49,467 bases of DNA, taken from assembly GCF_000160075.2 (NCBI RefSeq), contig NZ_KI535340.1:976880-1026346 (forward strand), written 5' to 3'. The first letter of the stretch is position 1. Each line of letters opens with the position of its first letter. A model generated the notes under the pieces. The model was not told the origin of the DNA and ran no database searches. It worked only from the letters and a program-made list of their open reading frames with translations. A program made the position numbers and the translations under genes. The stretch comes from Abiotrophia defectiva ATCC 49176 (GTDB lineage Bacteria; Bacillota; Bacilli; Lactobacillales; Aerococcaceae). Shown piece by piece: positions 42,593-49,467 of the stretch.

Positions 42593-42844
42593 TTATTGAA
42601 AGGATTTAGTTCTATACTGAACAGGACTAAGTCCTTTTAGTTTTGCTTTAATGCGTTTATTGTTGTAGTAAAAAATATACTCGGTAATAGCTTGCTCCAG
42701 TTGATCCAGAGACTTGAAATTTTTCTCAAATCCGTAAAACATTTCTGTTTTCAAGATACCAAAGAAGGACTCCATCATGCCATTATCTATGCTGGTTCCC
42801 TTGCGAGACATGGATGGACGTATGCCTTTACTGGCAAGAACAAA
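42593..42844 (-). pseudogene. IS150-type transposase OrfB, C-terminal fragment
   Basis: The frame reads ASKGIRPSMSRKGTSIDNGM, then ESFFGILKTEMFYG and YYNNKRIKAKLKGLSPVQYR, the classic end of IS150/IS3 DDE transposases including the catalytic Glu in MMESFFG. The upstream part with the two catalytic Asp residues is deleted; a stop lies just before the fragment at 42845. Confidence 0.88.
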
Positions 42845-43088
42845 TTAAATGTACCGCATATTTATCTTTCAATTCTTCCACTAACTATACAACTACTTGA
42901 GGCGACACTTCCTTTCCAATTCCTTGTATTTTTTAATATTTCTAATTCAACTTCTTTTCTTTTTAGTTCTAATTTTAATTGATCGATTTCTGAAAGTTCA
43001 GCCATTCCTTTTTCGTAAGAATATTGTTTTCCTATCTGTTGGTGGAAACGATGAGTTTCTCCATTTTTATACCATCTAAACCATGTTT

Positions 43089-43214
43089 CTACTTGAGTTT
43101 CATTTTTTTATGTTTAACTCCTGCATTATTTGTTTTGTACTTATATCCCTGTAATTTCATTTCTACGGCTTTATTCTTTGTATCGATAGAATAGGCCACA
43201 CGTTTTTTAACCAT
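43089..43214 (-). pseudogene. IS150-type OrfA fragment, frameshifted
   Basis: It starts MVKKRVAYSIDTKNKAVEMK, the helix-turn-helix protein of IS3 elements, then runs out of frame at A-rich runs. In another frame the expected ETQVETWFRWYKNGE-like continuation can be read further along. It is not functional. Confidence 0.75.
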
Positions 43215-43363
43215 AAAAAGACACCTCCATGTGCATTTGATTATATTGTACCTAATCCAACTTGGAGGTGTTTTTATTTAATTCTCATTTACGGGGGTCA
43301 GTGCCGTGAGCATGCCCACCCTTTTTATGAAGAAGGCCGATTGGGCTGGATTCAAACAAATAA

Positions 43364-43404
43364 GAGCCTCAAAAGTTGGACCTAGGATCCAGCTTTTGAG
43401 GCTC
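43364..43404 (-). terminator. Terminator of the peptide-exporter operon
   Basis: GAGCCTCAAAAG and CTTTTGAGGCTC pair perfectly, with an inner TGGA/TCCA helix. On the minus strand the stem is followed by TTATTTGTTT. Confidence 0.85.
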
Positions 43405-43435
43405 CTTTATACTTTGCAGGCCTTAATTTCTAGCC

Positions 43436-45208
43436 TTATTCTTCCCGATACAAATCCGCCTGTAGAGCATACAAATCAGCATAGTAGGTGTTATGCTGAA
43501 GTAACTGGTCGTGGTGATCAAAGCCGACGACTTGGCCGTCTTTTAGGACTAATACCTTATCGGCTTTTTTGACCATGGCCAAGCGGTGTGTGACAAAGAG
43601 AACAGTCTTGTTTTCCGCTAGTTCAAGAAACTTGGTGACAAGTTGATTCTCTGCGCGTGCATCTAAGGCAGCAGTTGGCTCATCGAGGATGAGAATGGGT
43701 GCTTGAGAATAGAAGGCACGTGCCAAGGCAAGTTTTTGCCATTGGCCACCCGAAAGCTCGCGGGAATCTTCAAAACGTTTGCCTAGGGTTTGGTCCAAGG
43801 TTAGCAAGTCGCCTTCTTCAATTCCGCCACGTTGCAGGCTGGCTTGCAAGGCAAGGGGGTCATCGGCTTGGTCAATTCGTGATAAGGCCACATTCTCTCG
43901 GACCGTCAGGTCAAACTTAGCGAAATCCTGGAAGACGGCGCTGAACTGTTGCCGGTAGTGGACGATATCTAAGTCCAAAATGTTATGGCCATCAAACTCT
44001 ACCTGACCCTGATCCGCCAGATAGAAGCCTAATAAGAGTTTGATTAAGGTAGACTTACCGGCCCCATTTTCGCCGACCAGGGCGATTTTTTGACCACGTG
44101 CCATGTCAAAGCTGACCTGGGATAGGGTGGCTTTATCTGCGCCTGGATAAGTGAAGCTGACATTTTGAAATTCGAGTGAGTCAAATTCGCTCGGAACTTC
44201 TTGATTTCCAAAACTGGTTTCTTCCTCAAGTTCCAAGAAGTCAAAAAAATTAGACATATAGAGGAGCGTATCATAGAGCAAGCTCGAATCCTCTACCAAG
44301 CGACTGACACCTTGAATGGTGTAGGTAATGGCAGTCGCAAAAATCATAATAGCGCCCACGGCGAAGAGTCCGGACTTGACCCCTTGAACAAGATAGGCAA
44401 AGCTCAGGACGCTGACAAGGCCAGTCACTACTAGAAAGGCAGTTGAGAGCCAGAGCTGACGCCGTCGGTTGCCTTGAACTGCGGAGCGTATTTGGCTGAA
44501 AATTTGCCGATACTTATTTTGGAAGTAGCCATGCAAATGATAGAGACGGACTTCCTTAATATAGTCTGCTGTCAGTACAACACTCGCGTAGTAGCTTAGT
44601 TTGCGCGAATCCTCGCTGTTGGAAACTAGGGTTTCAAAGGCCTGTTGCTGAATCCGATAAGCCATCAGACCTTGAGGAATCAGCACCATGATTAAAATCA
44701 CCGCAATCAGCCAATGGAATTGGCTGAGGAGGGCGAACATGGAAATCACCAAGAGGGTATTGCTGATGAGACTGGTCCCGAAAACTAGCAGATTGACTGG
44801 ACGCCAACTGGCTTCTGAACTGATTAAATCAATTTTATTGTAGAAGTCATGGTCTTCATACCAAGCCAAGGTCTGAATAGATTCCGCTTTTTTCATTATC
44901 TGATCATTAAGGGCAAAGGTTAACTGGTCAGTCAAGCGCCCCTGTAAATAAAGGTTGAGAGGGGTCATGGCGTTGCCCAGTATGAAAGCTAGCCCCCAAG
45001 CTAATAGGAGCCAGACCCCTTCTTGGCTACCACTTGCCAGTTCGTTCATGAGCTGGTTAATCAGATAGAGCGTCAGGGAAGGCAGTAAGGCTTGTAGGGG
45101 AATAGTAATCAAAAGTCCCAGAGCTAAGCCACCCGCTGCCTGCCAGACAAAACGAAGACTGCGGTAGTAGAGCGACATATAGGATGTGAAAGTAGAAAAT
45201 AGGGTCAT
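43436..45208 (-). CDS. ABC exporter (fused permease-ATPase) without peptidase domain
   Basis: This is a 590-residue half-transporter. Five or six membrane helices lie in residues about 20-330, followed by an ATPase domain with Walker A GENGAGKST, signature LSGGQWQK and Walker B ILILDEPTAALD, then VLFVTHRL. There is no N-terminal C39 peptidase. It resembles the NisT/SpaT type of peptide exporters more than lipid flippases, but this is a judgement from overall layout. ATG 45208 has no clear ribosome binding site and lies 11 bases after the small peptide gene, so translation is coupled to it. This ties the exporter to the peptide as probable cargo. Confidence 0.85.
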   Translation of the reverse strand: MTLFSTFTSYMSLYYRSLRFVWQAAGGLALGLLITIPLQALLPSLTLYLINQLMNELASGSQEGVWLLLAWGLAFILGNAMTPLNLYLQGRLTDQLTFALNDQIMKKAESIQTLAWYEDHDFYNKIDLISSEASWRPVNLLVFGTSLISNTLLVISMFALLSQFHWLIAVILIMVLIPQGLMAYRIQQQAFETLVSNSEDSRKLSYYASVVLTADYIKEVRLYHLHGYFQNKYRQIFSQIRSAVQGNRRRQLWLSTAFLVVTGLVSVLSFAYLVQGVKSGLFAVGAIMIFATAITYTIQGVSRLVEDSSLLYDTLLYMSNFFDFLELEEETSFGNQEVPSEFDSLEFQNVSFTYPGADKATLSQVSFDMARGQKIALVGENGAGKSTLIKLLLGFYLADQGQVEFDGHNILDLDIVHYRQQFSAVFQDFAKFDLTVRENVALSRIDQADDPLALQASLQRGGIEEGDLLTLDQTLGKRFEDSRELSGGQWQKLALARAFYSQAPILILDEPTAALDARAENQLVTKFLELAENKTVLFVTHRLAMVKKADKVLVLKDGQVVGFDHHDQLLQHNTYYADLYALQADLYREE

Positions 45209-45219
45209 AAATTATAGGA

Positions 45220-45432
45220 TCAAGCAGTTGATAGCGCTTGAGTTAGGTTTCCTGAATCGTAGGAGTGATTGGGGAAAGGGTAGCTTTCAGATAGACTAGC
45301 CACATCCTTACTAGTATGAAATGCTACCTTTCCATTGTTTGTTTGAGTCACTGAATCTTTACCCCAAATCATGTTAGCCAAAGGATACTTTGAGTCGTGA
45401 TTAAGGAATCCATAGAAAGCAAAATTCGACAT
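45220..45432 (-). CDS. Unrecognised 70-residue peptide, candidate cargo of the exporter
   Basis: The product starts MSNFAFYGFLNHDSKYPLAN and ends GNLTQALSTA. It is rich in Ser, Thr and Asn, with scattered aromatics. It has no Cys, no membrane helix, no standard signal peptide and no double-glycine leader. ATG 45432 is well supported by GGAGG seven bases upstream. A longer frame from 45525 would run through a -10-like TATAAT and is less likely. The gene sits directly before a peptide-type ABC exporter and behind a long leader with a strong promoter. A bacteriocin, pheromone or modified-peptide precursor is possible, but no family is recognised and no modification enzyme is adjacent. Confidence 0.6.
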   Translation of the reverse strand: MSNFAFYGFLNHDSKYPLANMIWGKDSVTQTNNGKVAFHTSKDVASLSESYPFPNHSYDSGNLTQALSTA

Positions 45433-45765
45433 GCATAAACCTCCGTTCATCGTGATGACTATTATAAGTGTTGATCGATGACGACTAGCATTGTAAATCG
45501 GTTTAAGGCACATCCTTTGTTTCAAGGAAGTGACCTAGTTAAATTGAGTCATGGGTATCACTTCTTTCAAATAAGACTAGGGAGTCAAATACATAGGTTT
45601 ACTAGTATTATACAAGGGAAAGTTAGAAAGTCAAATTGATTTCTACTTCTAATCTAATTATATGTGTATATCATTAGATTGATAACATACCTCAAATAAG
45701 AGAGAGTGGCTGAGAAATCATTCAGGTTACAAGCTAAGCTTAAAGGTAGCCAGCTCTACGTTAGA
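45433..45765. other. Promoter and leader region of the peptide gene
   Basis: This AT-rich stretch has no other supported gene. On the minus strand it holds the strong promoter at 45607-45634, a second possible -10 (TATAAT, 45461-45466), and a five-codon start-stop frame with a plausible ribosome binding site (near 45555) in the roughly 170-base leader. Confidence 0.5.
45607..45634 (-). promoter_or_regulatory. Promoter of the peptide-exporter operon
   Basis: On the minus strand, TTGACT (45634-45629), a 16-base spacer and TATAAT (45612-45607). Both hexamers are nearly perfect, so the peptide is probably well expressed. Confidence 0.72.
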
Positions 45766-45799
45766 CAAAAAAGCAGTAAATCGTAAGTGATTTACTGCT
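45766..45799 (-). terminator. Terminator of the membrane protein gene at 45817
   Basis: AGCAGTAAATC and GATTTACTGCT pair over 11 bases around a six-base loop, followed on the minus strand by TTTTTTGT. Confidence 0.88.
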
Positions 45800-45816
45800 G
45801 ATTGCCTTTTTGGGCG

Positions 45817-46320
45817 CTATTTAGATTTATCAATTTCCTTGGCTATTTTGCTCTTTCTAAGTTTCCTCTTTGCCACCTTACTTAAGAAAACCAGGGGATT
45901 GAGGCTGTATGATAGTTGCCAGTGAAAGTAGTTGATCCACTCTATGAGGGCGAAGAGCCAAATGGCTACTGCTATCAGGCTAACTGGCCAGGAGCTGAAC
46001 TCGATTAGGATGATTGGGATGCCGAGGGCTAATAGGATGAGGTCTACTTGTCTGAGTAGGCCATAAATTGGGCCCGTTTGCTTGATCGCAAAGCTAGGCT
46101 TGCTAAGGCGCTTGATCAGAATCCACCAATAAAGGGAACCTTGTAGCAAGATAAGGCTGACTAGCAGGAGGGGGTAAACGATGGCAATTAGGGCTTGTGG
46201 TGTGACCAAGTATTTTTTGAAGAGCAAGAAATTGAGCCAGAAGACGGCAAGGGCAACTAATTCGCCGCTGGCCAGACTATATAGTTTTTGCTTGATATGA
46301 CCTTTCACAGTATGCGCCAC
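45817..46320 (-). CDS. Four-helix membrane protein of unknown function
   Basis: This 167-residue integral membrane protein has four hydrophobic segments: residues about 18-35, 42-70 (QALIAIVYPLLLVSLILLQG), 93-108 and 112-130. It has a strongly basic C-terminal tail (KVAKRKLRKSKIAKEIDKSK). I do not recognise a family. It has its own terminator and stands apart from the peptide operon, though on the same strand upstream of it. ATG 46320 follows AAGGGAGGTGGCGCATACT closely enough for translation. Confidence 0.65.
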   Translation of the reverse strand: MAHTVKGHIKQKLYSLASGELVALAVFWLNFLLFKKYLVTPQALIAIVYPLLLVSLILLQGSLYWWILIKRLSKPSFAIKQTGPIYGLLRQVDLILLALGIPIILIEFSSWPVSLIAVAIWLFALIEWINYFHWQLSYSLNPLVFLSKVAKRKLRKSKIAKEIDKSK

Positions 46321-46382
46321 CTCCCTTATCTTAAATTCTAAAGGGCTTAGGAGCCAAATACAAGTTTAATTTAAAAAAGGGC

Positions 46383-46411
46383 TTCCAAAATGCTTGGCAC
46401 TGGTGTATAAT
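46383..46411 (+). promoter_or_regulatory. Promoter of the leader ORF and secreted protein
   Basis: TTCCAA (46383-46388), a 17-base spacer and a perfect TATAAT (46406-46411), 31 bases before the small ORF start. Confidence 0.65.
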
Positions 46412-46442
46412 GAAAAAAATATTAAAGCAAGAGGTGAATCTA

Positions 46443-46505
46443 ATGAAAGAAACTAGGTCCCTTAACGTCAATTCCCTCAATAGCACTGGCTATTCTTGTT
46501 CTTAA
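46443..46505 (+). CDS. 20-codon leader peptide ORF
   Basis: ATG 46443 is preceded by AAGAGGTGAATCTA, a good ribosome binding site. The product starts MKETRSLNVNSLN and ends GYSCS. It lies between the promoter and the secreted protein gene, 33 bases before that gene's ATG. It may be a regulatory leader peptide or a small peptide product; it is too short for homology. Confidence 0.4.
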   Translation: MKETRSLNVNSLNSTGYSCS

Positions 46506-46538
46506 TTTATGGTATCTAGCGAGTTAGGAGGAAACACC

Positions 46539-47150
46539 ATGAGTCATACGCAATATACCCTAGCAGCCAATCGTCGGTACGCAAGCAAGCGGACCTTATT
46601 TTATTCACTTCTAGCAACTTTCATGCTAGTCTTATCCCTTGTTACGCCTAGTCTAGCCCTGGCTCAATCTGATGCCTTGTCTGGTACTTACCTAGCGCAA
46701 TCTACTCACCTCATTAAGAAAGTAACCGTCACGGAAACCGTTATGGAGCTTGAGATTGATGCCGAGCAACTTGCCAAGCAGGGTCAAGCCTTCCAAACTT
46801 TAATGACCGTCAACCAGCGAGCGCTAGCTAAGAAGATCAAGCCCGGCATGACCAGCCAGGAAATCGAGAAAACGCGCCAAGAACTGGGGCTGGATGTGGC
46901 CGCCTATCAGAAAGCCCTAGGCCAAGAAGTAGAACCAGATAAGATGGTAGAAGTCCTGGAGAATCAAGTGTCCGGTCTTTATGCCCATGTCAGAGAGACA
47001 GGGACCATCTATCTGCGGCTAACCAAACCTGAACTGAGCCAGTCAGAAGGCACTATTCGGGTTCGCCTACTGGGTGAAGAAGTCCTGACCTTGACCGAGG
47101 CCTCAGATCAGGGCTTTAAGTTGGATCAGGTTTCCTTTGTTAAGGAATAA
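46539..47150 (+). CDS. Secreted protein of unknown function
   Basis: This 203-residue exported protein has a long N-terminal region before the signal helix (SKRTLFYSLLATFMLVLSLV), with likely cleavage after LALA near residue 42. The mature part is about 160 residues, soluble and mixed alpha/beta, with segments KKVTVTETVMELEIDAEQLA and GTIRVRLLGEEVLTLTEASD. No Cys, no anchor and no recognised domain are seen. ATG 46539 follows TTAGGAGGAAACACC; a frame start at 46509 has no such site. It is preceded by the 20-codon leader ORF and ended by a clear terminator. Confidence 0.72.
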   Translation: MSHTQYTLAANRRYASKRTLFYSLLATFMLVLSLVTPSLALAQSDALSGTYLAQSTHLIKKVTVTETVMELEIDAEQLAKQGQAFQTLMTVNQRALAKKIKPGMTSQEIEKTRQELGLDVAAYQKALGQEVEPDKMVEVLENQVSGLYAHVRETGTIYLRLTKPELSQSEGTIRVRLLGEEVLTLTEASDQGFKLDQVSFVKE

Positions 47151-47159
47151 TCTCTTAAG

Positions 47160-47186
47160 CACCTTGCCTGAGGGCAGGGTGTTTTT
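47160..47186 (+). terminator. Terminator after the secreted protein gene
   Basis: CACCTTGCC-TGAG-GGCAGGGTG with one G.U pair, followed by TTTTTGT. Confidence 0.87.
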
Positions 47187-47209
47187 GTATTTGGGAAGGC
47201 CTTTTGGGC

Positions 47210-47238
47210 TTGCAGTTGCTACTTTATCCCGCTACAAT
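47210..47238 (+). promoter_or_regulatory. Promoter of rsmF
   Basis: TTGCAG (47210-47215), a 17-base spacer and TACAAT (47233-47238), 29 bases before the ATG. Confidence 0.72.
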
Positions 47239-47266
47239 AAAATGAGAAGACATAAGGAGGCCGGTC

Positions 47267-48598
47267 ATGACATTTCCAGCAGGATTTCAAGCAAAATATT
47301 TAGCCCTATTGGGCCCAGAGGAGGGGCAGGCCTTCCTGGATTCCTTTAAGTTAGAGGCGGAGTCCGGCTTCCGGGTCAACCCTCTCAAGGCCAGTCAGTC
47401 AGCTTTGCCTGAATCCGCTCAGCCCATGCCGGGCACCCCTTGGGGCTACTATGGCAAGGTGGCAGGCAGCTCGACCGCCCATGTGACGGGCTTGGTCTAT
47501 TCTCAGGAGCCAGCCGCTCAAATGGTGGGCCAGGCAGCCGAGCCCCAGCCAGGGCTCAAGGTCCTGGACTTGGCAGCAGCTCCTGGGGGCAAGTCGACCC
47601 ATTTGCTGTCATACTTAGATAACCAAGGCCTCTTAGTAGCCAACGAAATCCATCCCAAGCGCAGCAAGATTCTGGCTGAGAACCTGGAGCGCTTCGGGGC
47701 TCGCAATGTGGTGGCAACCAATGAGTCGCCAGAGCGCCTGGCCCAGGTCTTTCCGGCTTACTTTGACCTGATTGTGCTAGATGCGCCTTGCTCGGGGGAG
47801 GGCATGTTCCGTAAGCAGGCTGAGGCCATGGACTACTGGACGCCGGAATATCCTAGCCAGTGCGCGGCGCTACAGCGAGAAATTCTGGAGCAGGGGCTAC
47901 TCATGCTTAAGCCGGGCGGGACCTTGGTTTATTCGACCTGCACTTGGGCGCCAGAGGAGAATGAGGATATCGTGGCTTGGTTGCTGGAACATTATCCGCT
48001 GACCTTGCTTGAGGTGCCTAAGCTCAATGGCATGGTGCCAGGCCTGTCTTATCCTGAGACGGCCCGCATGTATCCGCAACATTTCCGGGGTGAGGGGCAG
48101 TTTGTGGCCAAGTTCCGCTATGAGGGGCAGGAGACTGAAAGTAAGTCTCGTAAATTCAAGCCGCTCAAAGCCAAAGTGACGGCTGAACAGCTCAAGCTCT
48201 GGCAGGACTTTGCGGCTAGTCATCTGACTGTGACCTTGCCGGGCGTCCTCCAGACTTTTGGCGACCATCTCTATCTCTTGCCAGAGGGCCTGCCGGATTT
48301 AGGCAAATTACGCATTGCCCACAAGGGTCTGCATTTGGGCGAATTCAAGAAGAAACGCTTCGAGCCTAGCTTCGCTCTGGGCTTGGCGTTGCGGCCGGAC
48401 GAGACGGTCAGCCAGGTGGCCCTGTCCGAAGAGCAAGTCACCCGCTACCTAGCCGGCGAGACGGTCGACCTGGCAGAGGACAAGCCAAATGGCTGGTACC
48501 AAGTCCTAGCGGGCGGTAACGGCCTAGGCTTCGCCAAGGTCACCGGCCGAGTACTCAAGAACTACTATCCAAAAGGCCTGCGCCTACGCCGCAACTGA
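47267..48598 (+). CDS. rsmF: RsmF-type 16S rRNA (cytosine-C5) methyltransferase
   Basis: This RsmB/NOP-family SAM-dependent enzyme methylates cytosine C5 in rRNA. It has 443 residues. The SAM motif is LDLAAAPGGKSTHL. The catalytic Cys is in VYSTCTWAPEENE, and the second conserved Cys is in LDAPCSGEGMFRK. A C-terminal region of about 150 residues matches the PUA-like/RsmF C-domain found in Firmicute members. The start ATG 47267 follows AAGGAGGCCGGTC. It is monocistronic, and after it come tandem hairpin repeats and an IS256 copy. Confidence 0.9.
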   Translation: MTFPAGFQAKYLALLGPEEGQAFLDSFKLEAESGFRVNPLKASQSALPESAQPMPGTPWGYYGKVAGSSTAHVTGLVYSQEPAAQMVGQAAEPQPGLKVLDLAAAPGGKSTHLLSYLDNQGLLVANEIHPKRSKILAENLERFGARNVVATNESPERLAQVFPAYFDLIVLDAPCSGEGMFRKQAEAMDYWTPEYPSQCAALQREILEQGLLMLKPGGTLVYSTCTWAPEENEDIVAWLLEHYPLTLLEVPKLNGMVPGLSYPETARMYPQHFRGEGQFVAKFRYEGQETESKSRKFKPLKAKVTAEQLKLWQDFAASHLTVTLPGVLQTFGDHLYLLPEGLPDLGKLRIAHKGLHLGEFKKKRFEPSFALGLALRPDETVSQVALSEEQVTRYLAGETVDLAEDKPNGWYQVLAGGNGLGFAKVTGRVLKNYYPKGLRLRRN

Positions 48599-48600
48599 GT

Positions 48601-48772
48601 GGAAACAGGAGAAAGGTTAGGAGCTAGTGGTCCACTCCGCCGAGTGGACCACTAGCTCGGGTCGGAATCCCGGAAAATGACGGAAACCAGGTCAAAAGCT
48701 AAGAGCCAGTGGTCCACTCCGTCGAGTGGACCACTAGCTCTGGTCGGAATCTCGGGAAAGGGCGTAAACCGG
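48601..48772. repeat. Two tandem 82-bp units each with a 17-bp-stem hairpin
   Basis: Unit 1 holds GAGCTAGTGGTCCACTC-CGCC-GAGTGGACCACTAGCTC (48621-48658), a perfect 17-bp stem. Unit 2, 82 bases on, holds the same hairpin (48703-48740) with one mismatch (GAGCC in the left arm). The intervening GGTCGGAATCxCGGxAAAxG and GGxAAACCxGG are also repeated. Unit 2 stops at the IS256 tip, so a longer array may have been split. The first hairpin begins 22 bases after the rsmF stop and may also end that transcript. Confidence 0.85.
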
Positions 48773-49467
48773 GATTAAGTCCCTATAATTGTGTAAAAAG
48801 AAAAAGCCAGGTAATCTCTGGTACAATGTAGTTGTCCGAAAACATTGAAAGAGGAGATTACCATGACTTACCTTAATATTAACCTAAAACTTGAAGAATT
48901 AACAGAGGCAGTTTTAAACAGTGACATGAACACGCTCATGAAGACGCTGGCCATTACCGTCTTTAATGCCTACATGGAAGAAGAACGCCACCAGTTCATC
49001 CAAGCCGCACCCCATGAACGCTCCGACCAGCGCCAAGATTATCGCAACGGCTACTATGAACGCCAATGGACCTTATCCATTGGCACCCTTAAATTACAAG
49101 TCCCACGCACGCGTTCTGGCGAGTTCAAAACCGAGCTCTTTGAACGTTACCAGCGCAACGAACAGGCCTTCTTGCTTTCTATGATGGAAATGGTAATCAA
49201 TGGGGTCTCTACACGCAAAGTCACCAAAATCGTGCATGAATTGTGTGGCGAGACGGTTTCCAAGTCCTTTGTGTCCGATGTGATGAAGCGGCTGGATCCC
49301 GAGATTGAAGCCTTCAAAAATCGGACCCTGACCCACAGCCACTTCCGCTATCTCTACCTCGATGCCCTTTACATTAAGGTGCGCGAAGAGAACCGCGTGG
49401 TGTCCAAGGCGGTCTACCTAGCCCAAGGGATTAACGAGGCCAACAAGCGCGAAATCATCGGCTTTTG
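48773..49467 (+). mobile_element. IS256-family insertion sequence, right copy (partial)
   Basis: The left tip is GATTAAGTCCCTATAATTGT, the same as the tip of the copy at 1-1279 but in inverted orientation. It then carries a transposase gene that runs off the window. Nucleotide identity with the left copy is high but not complete. Confidence 0.88.
48863..49467 (+). CDS. IS256-family transposase, N-terminal part (runs off the window)
   Basis: About 201 codons are visible from ATG 48863, which follows AGAGGAGATTACC. The protein starts MTYLNINLKLEELTEAVLNS and includes the first catalytic Asp region LYLDALYIKVREE. It differs from the left-hand copy at a few residues, such as MKTLAIT for MKSLAIT, EENRVV for EEGRVV and QGINEANK for QGVNEANK. 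No stop occurs within the window, so it is probably intact. The remaining half lies outside. Confidence 0.92.
   Translation, partial: MTYLNINLKLEELTEAVLNSDMNTLMKTLAITVFNAYMEEERHQFIQAAPHERSDQRQDYRNGYYERQWTLSIGTLKLQVPRTRSGEFKTELFERYQRNEQAFLLSMMEMVINGVSTRKVTKIVHELCGETVSKSFVSDVMKRLDPEIEAFKNRTLTHSHFRYLYLDALYIKVREENRVVSKAVYLAQGINEANKREIIGF

Larger units (their letters stand above)
42564..43302 (-). mobile_element. Degenerate IS3-family (IS150-type) element
   Basis: The two tips are ACTGACCC at 43302 (left end, reading leftward) and ACTGACCCCAAAAAGTTAGAC at 42564 (right end). Between them are an orfA piece and the C-terminal piece of the transposase, with roughly half of a normal 1.4-1.5 kb element missing. 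The left end is the source of the palindromic element at 38485. It closes the metal-resistance island on the right. Confidence 0.8.

Noticed and set aside
45433-45525. Longer form of the 70-residue peptide starting upstream
   Set aside because: The extension has no good ribosome binding site and crosses a -10-like element, while ATG 45432 has GGAGG at ideal spacing.
48621-48740. Repeated hairpins as a possible CRISPR array
   Set aside because: Only two units. The spacer-like part is also repeated rather than unique, and no cas gene is present.
1-49467. The pair of IS256 copies as a composite transposon carrying the whole segment
   Set aside because: The segment is mostly core genes in conserved order (dlt, murF, acpS-alr), so transfer as a 47-kb transposon is improbable.

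Overview
The window looks like a chromosome segment of a Gram-positive, low-to-moderate GC member of the Lactobacillales. The evidence is a complete D-alanylation (dlt) operon, strong AAGGAGG ribosome binding sites, GTG and TTG starts, a flavin-based extracellular electron transfer set, and alr/acpS/cshA/murF genes of streptococcal-enterococcal type. Base composition by eye (near half GC in core genes) would suit an Abiotrophia-like Aerococcaceae, but this is inference; no rRNA marker is present.

Layout. 1-1279: an IS256-family element, cut by the window edge, that has truncated a LytTR regulator gene at the end of an ABC transporter operon (1280-3326, minus). 3669-4670: a CpXC zinc-ribbon protein and a MazG-like pyrophosphohydrolase. 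4815-9008: dltA-B-C-D plus a tiny dltX placed last instead of first. 9127-11031: an M13 (PepO-like) metallopeptidase. 11095-14191 (minus): NdpA-like protein, ATP-grasp ligase and esterase. 14460-17161: a two-domain VOC protein, a DUF3290/DUF421 membrane pair and an RsuA-type pseudouridine synthase. 17267-23453: NDH-2, polyprenyl synthase (dmkB), a secreted double FMN-binding protein (pplA-like), ApbE flavin transferase and UbiA prenyltransferase (dmkA). Together these would carry electrons from NADH through demethylmenaquinone to extracytoplasmic flavoprotein. eetA and eetB are not in the window, and neither the PplA-like protein nor ApbE has a lipobox.

23554-29931 is a rearranged region. A WYL regulator gene is followed by a GyrI-like gene that is split by a 1,760-bp AT-rich insert with an 8-bp direct repeat. 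A tandem duplicate of the WYL 3' end and the intact GyrI-like gene follows, interleaved with two paralogous secreted proteins of unknown function. 30065-34358 holds murF and a bacteriocin-associated ABC system whose membrane gene is frameshifted at an A-run. 34629-38462 is a housekeeping run (cshA, acpS, alr, MBL hydrolase).

38485-43302 is an AT-rich acquired metal-resistance island. It holds a relaxase remnant, arsC, a small unknown gene and cadC-cadA, and is bounded by a palindromic MITE-like element on the left and an IS3/IS150-type remnant on the right. 43436-45432 (minus) is a two-gene operon: an unrecognised 70-residue peptide followed by a C39-less ABC exporter, with no modification enzyme. 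This is the strongest candidate for an undescribed system. The rest holds a membrane protein, a 20-codon leader ORF upstream of an unknown secreted protein, an RsmF-type methyltransferase, two tandem long-hairpin repeats, and a second IS256 copy in inverted orientation that runs off the right edge. No tRNA, rRNA or CRISPR array was recognised.
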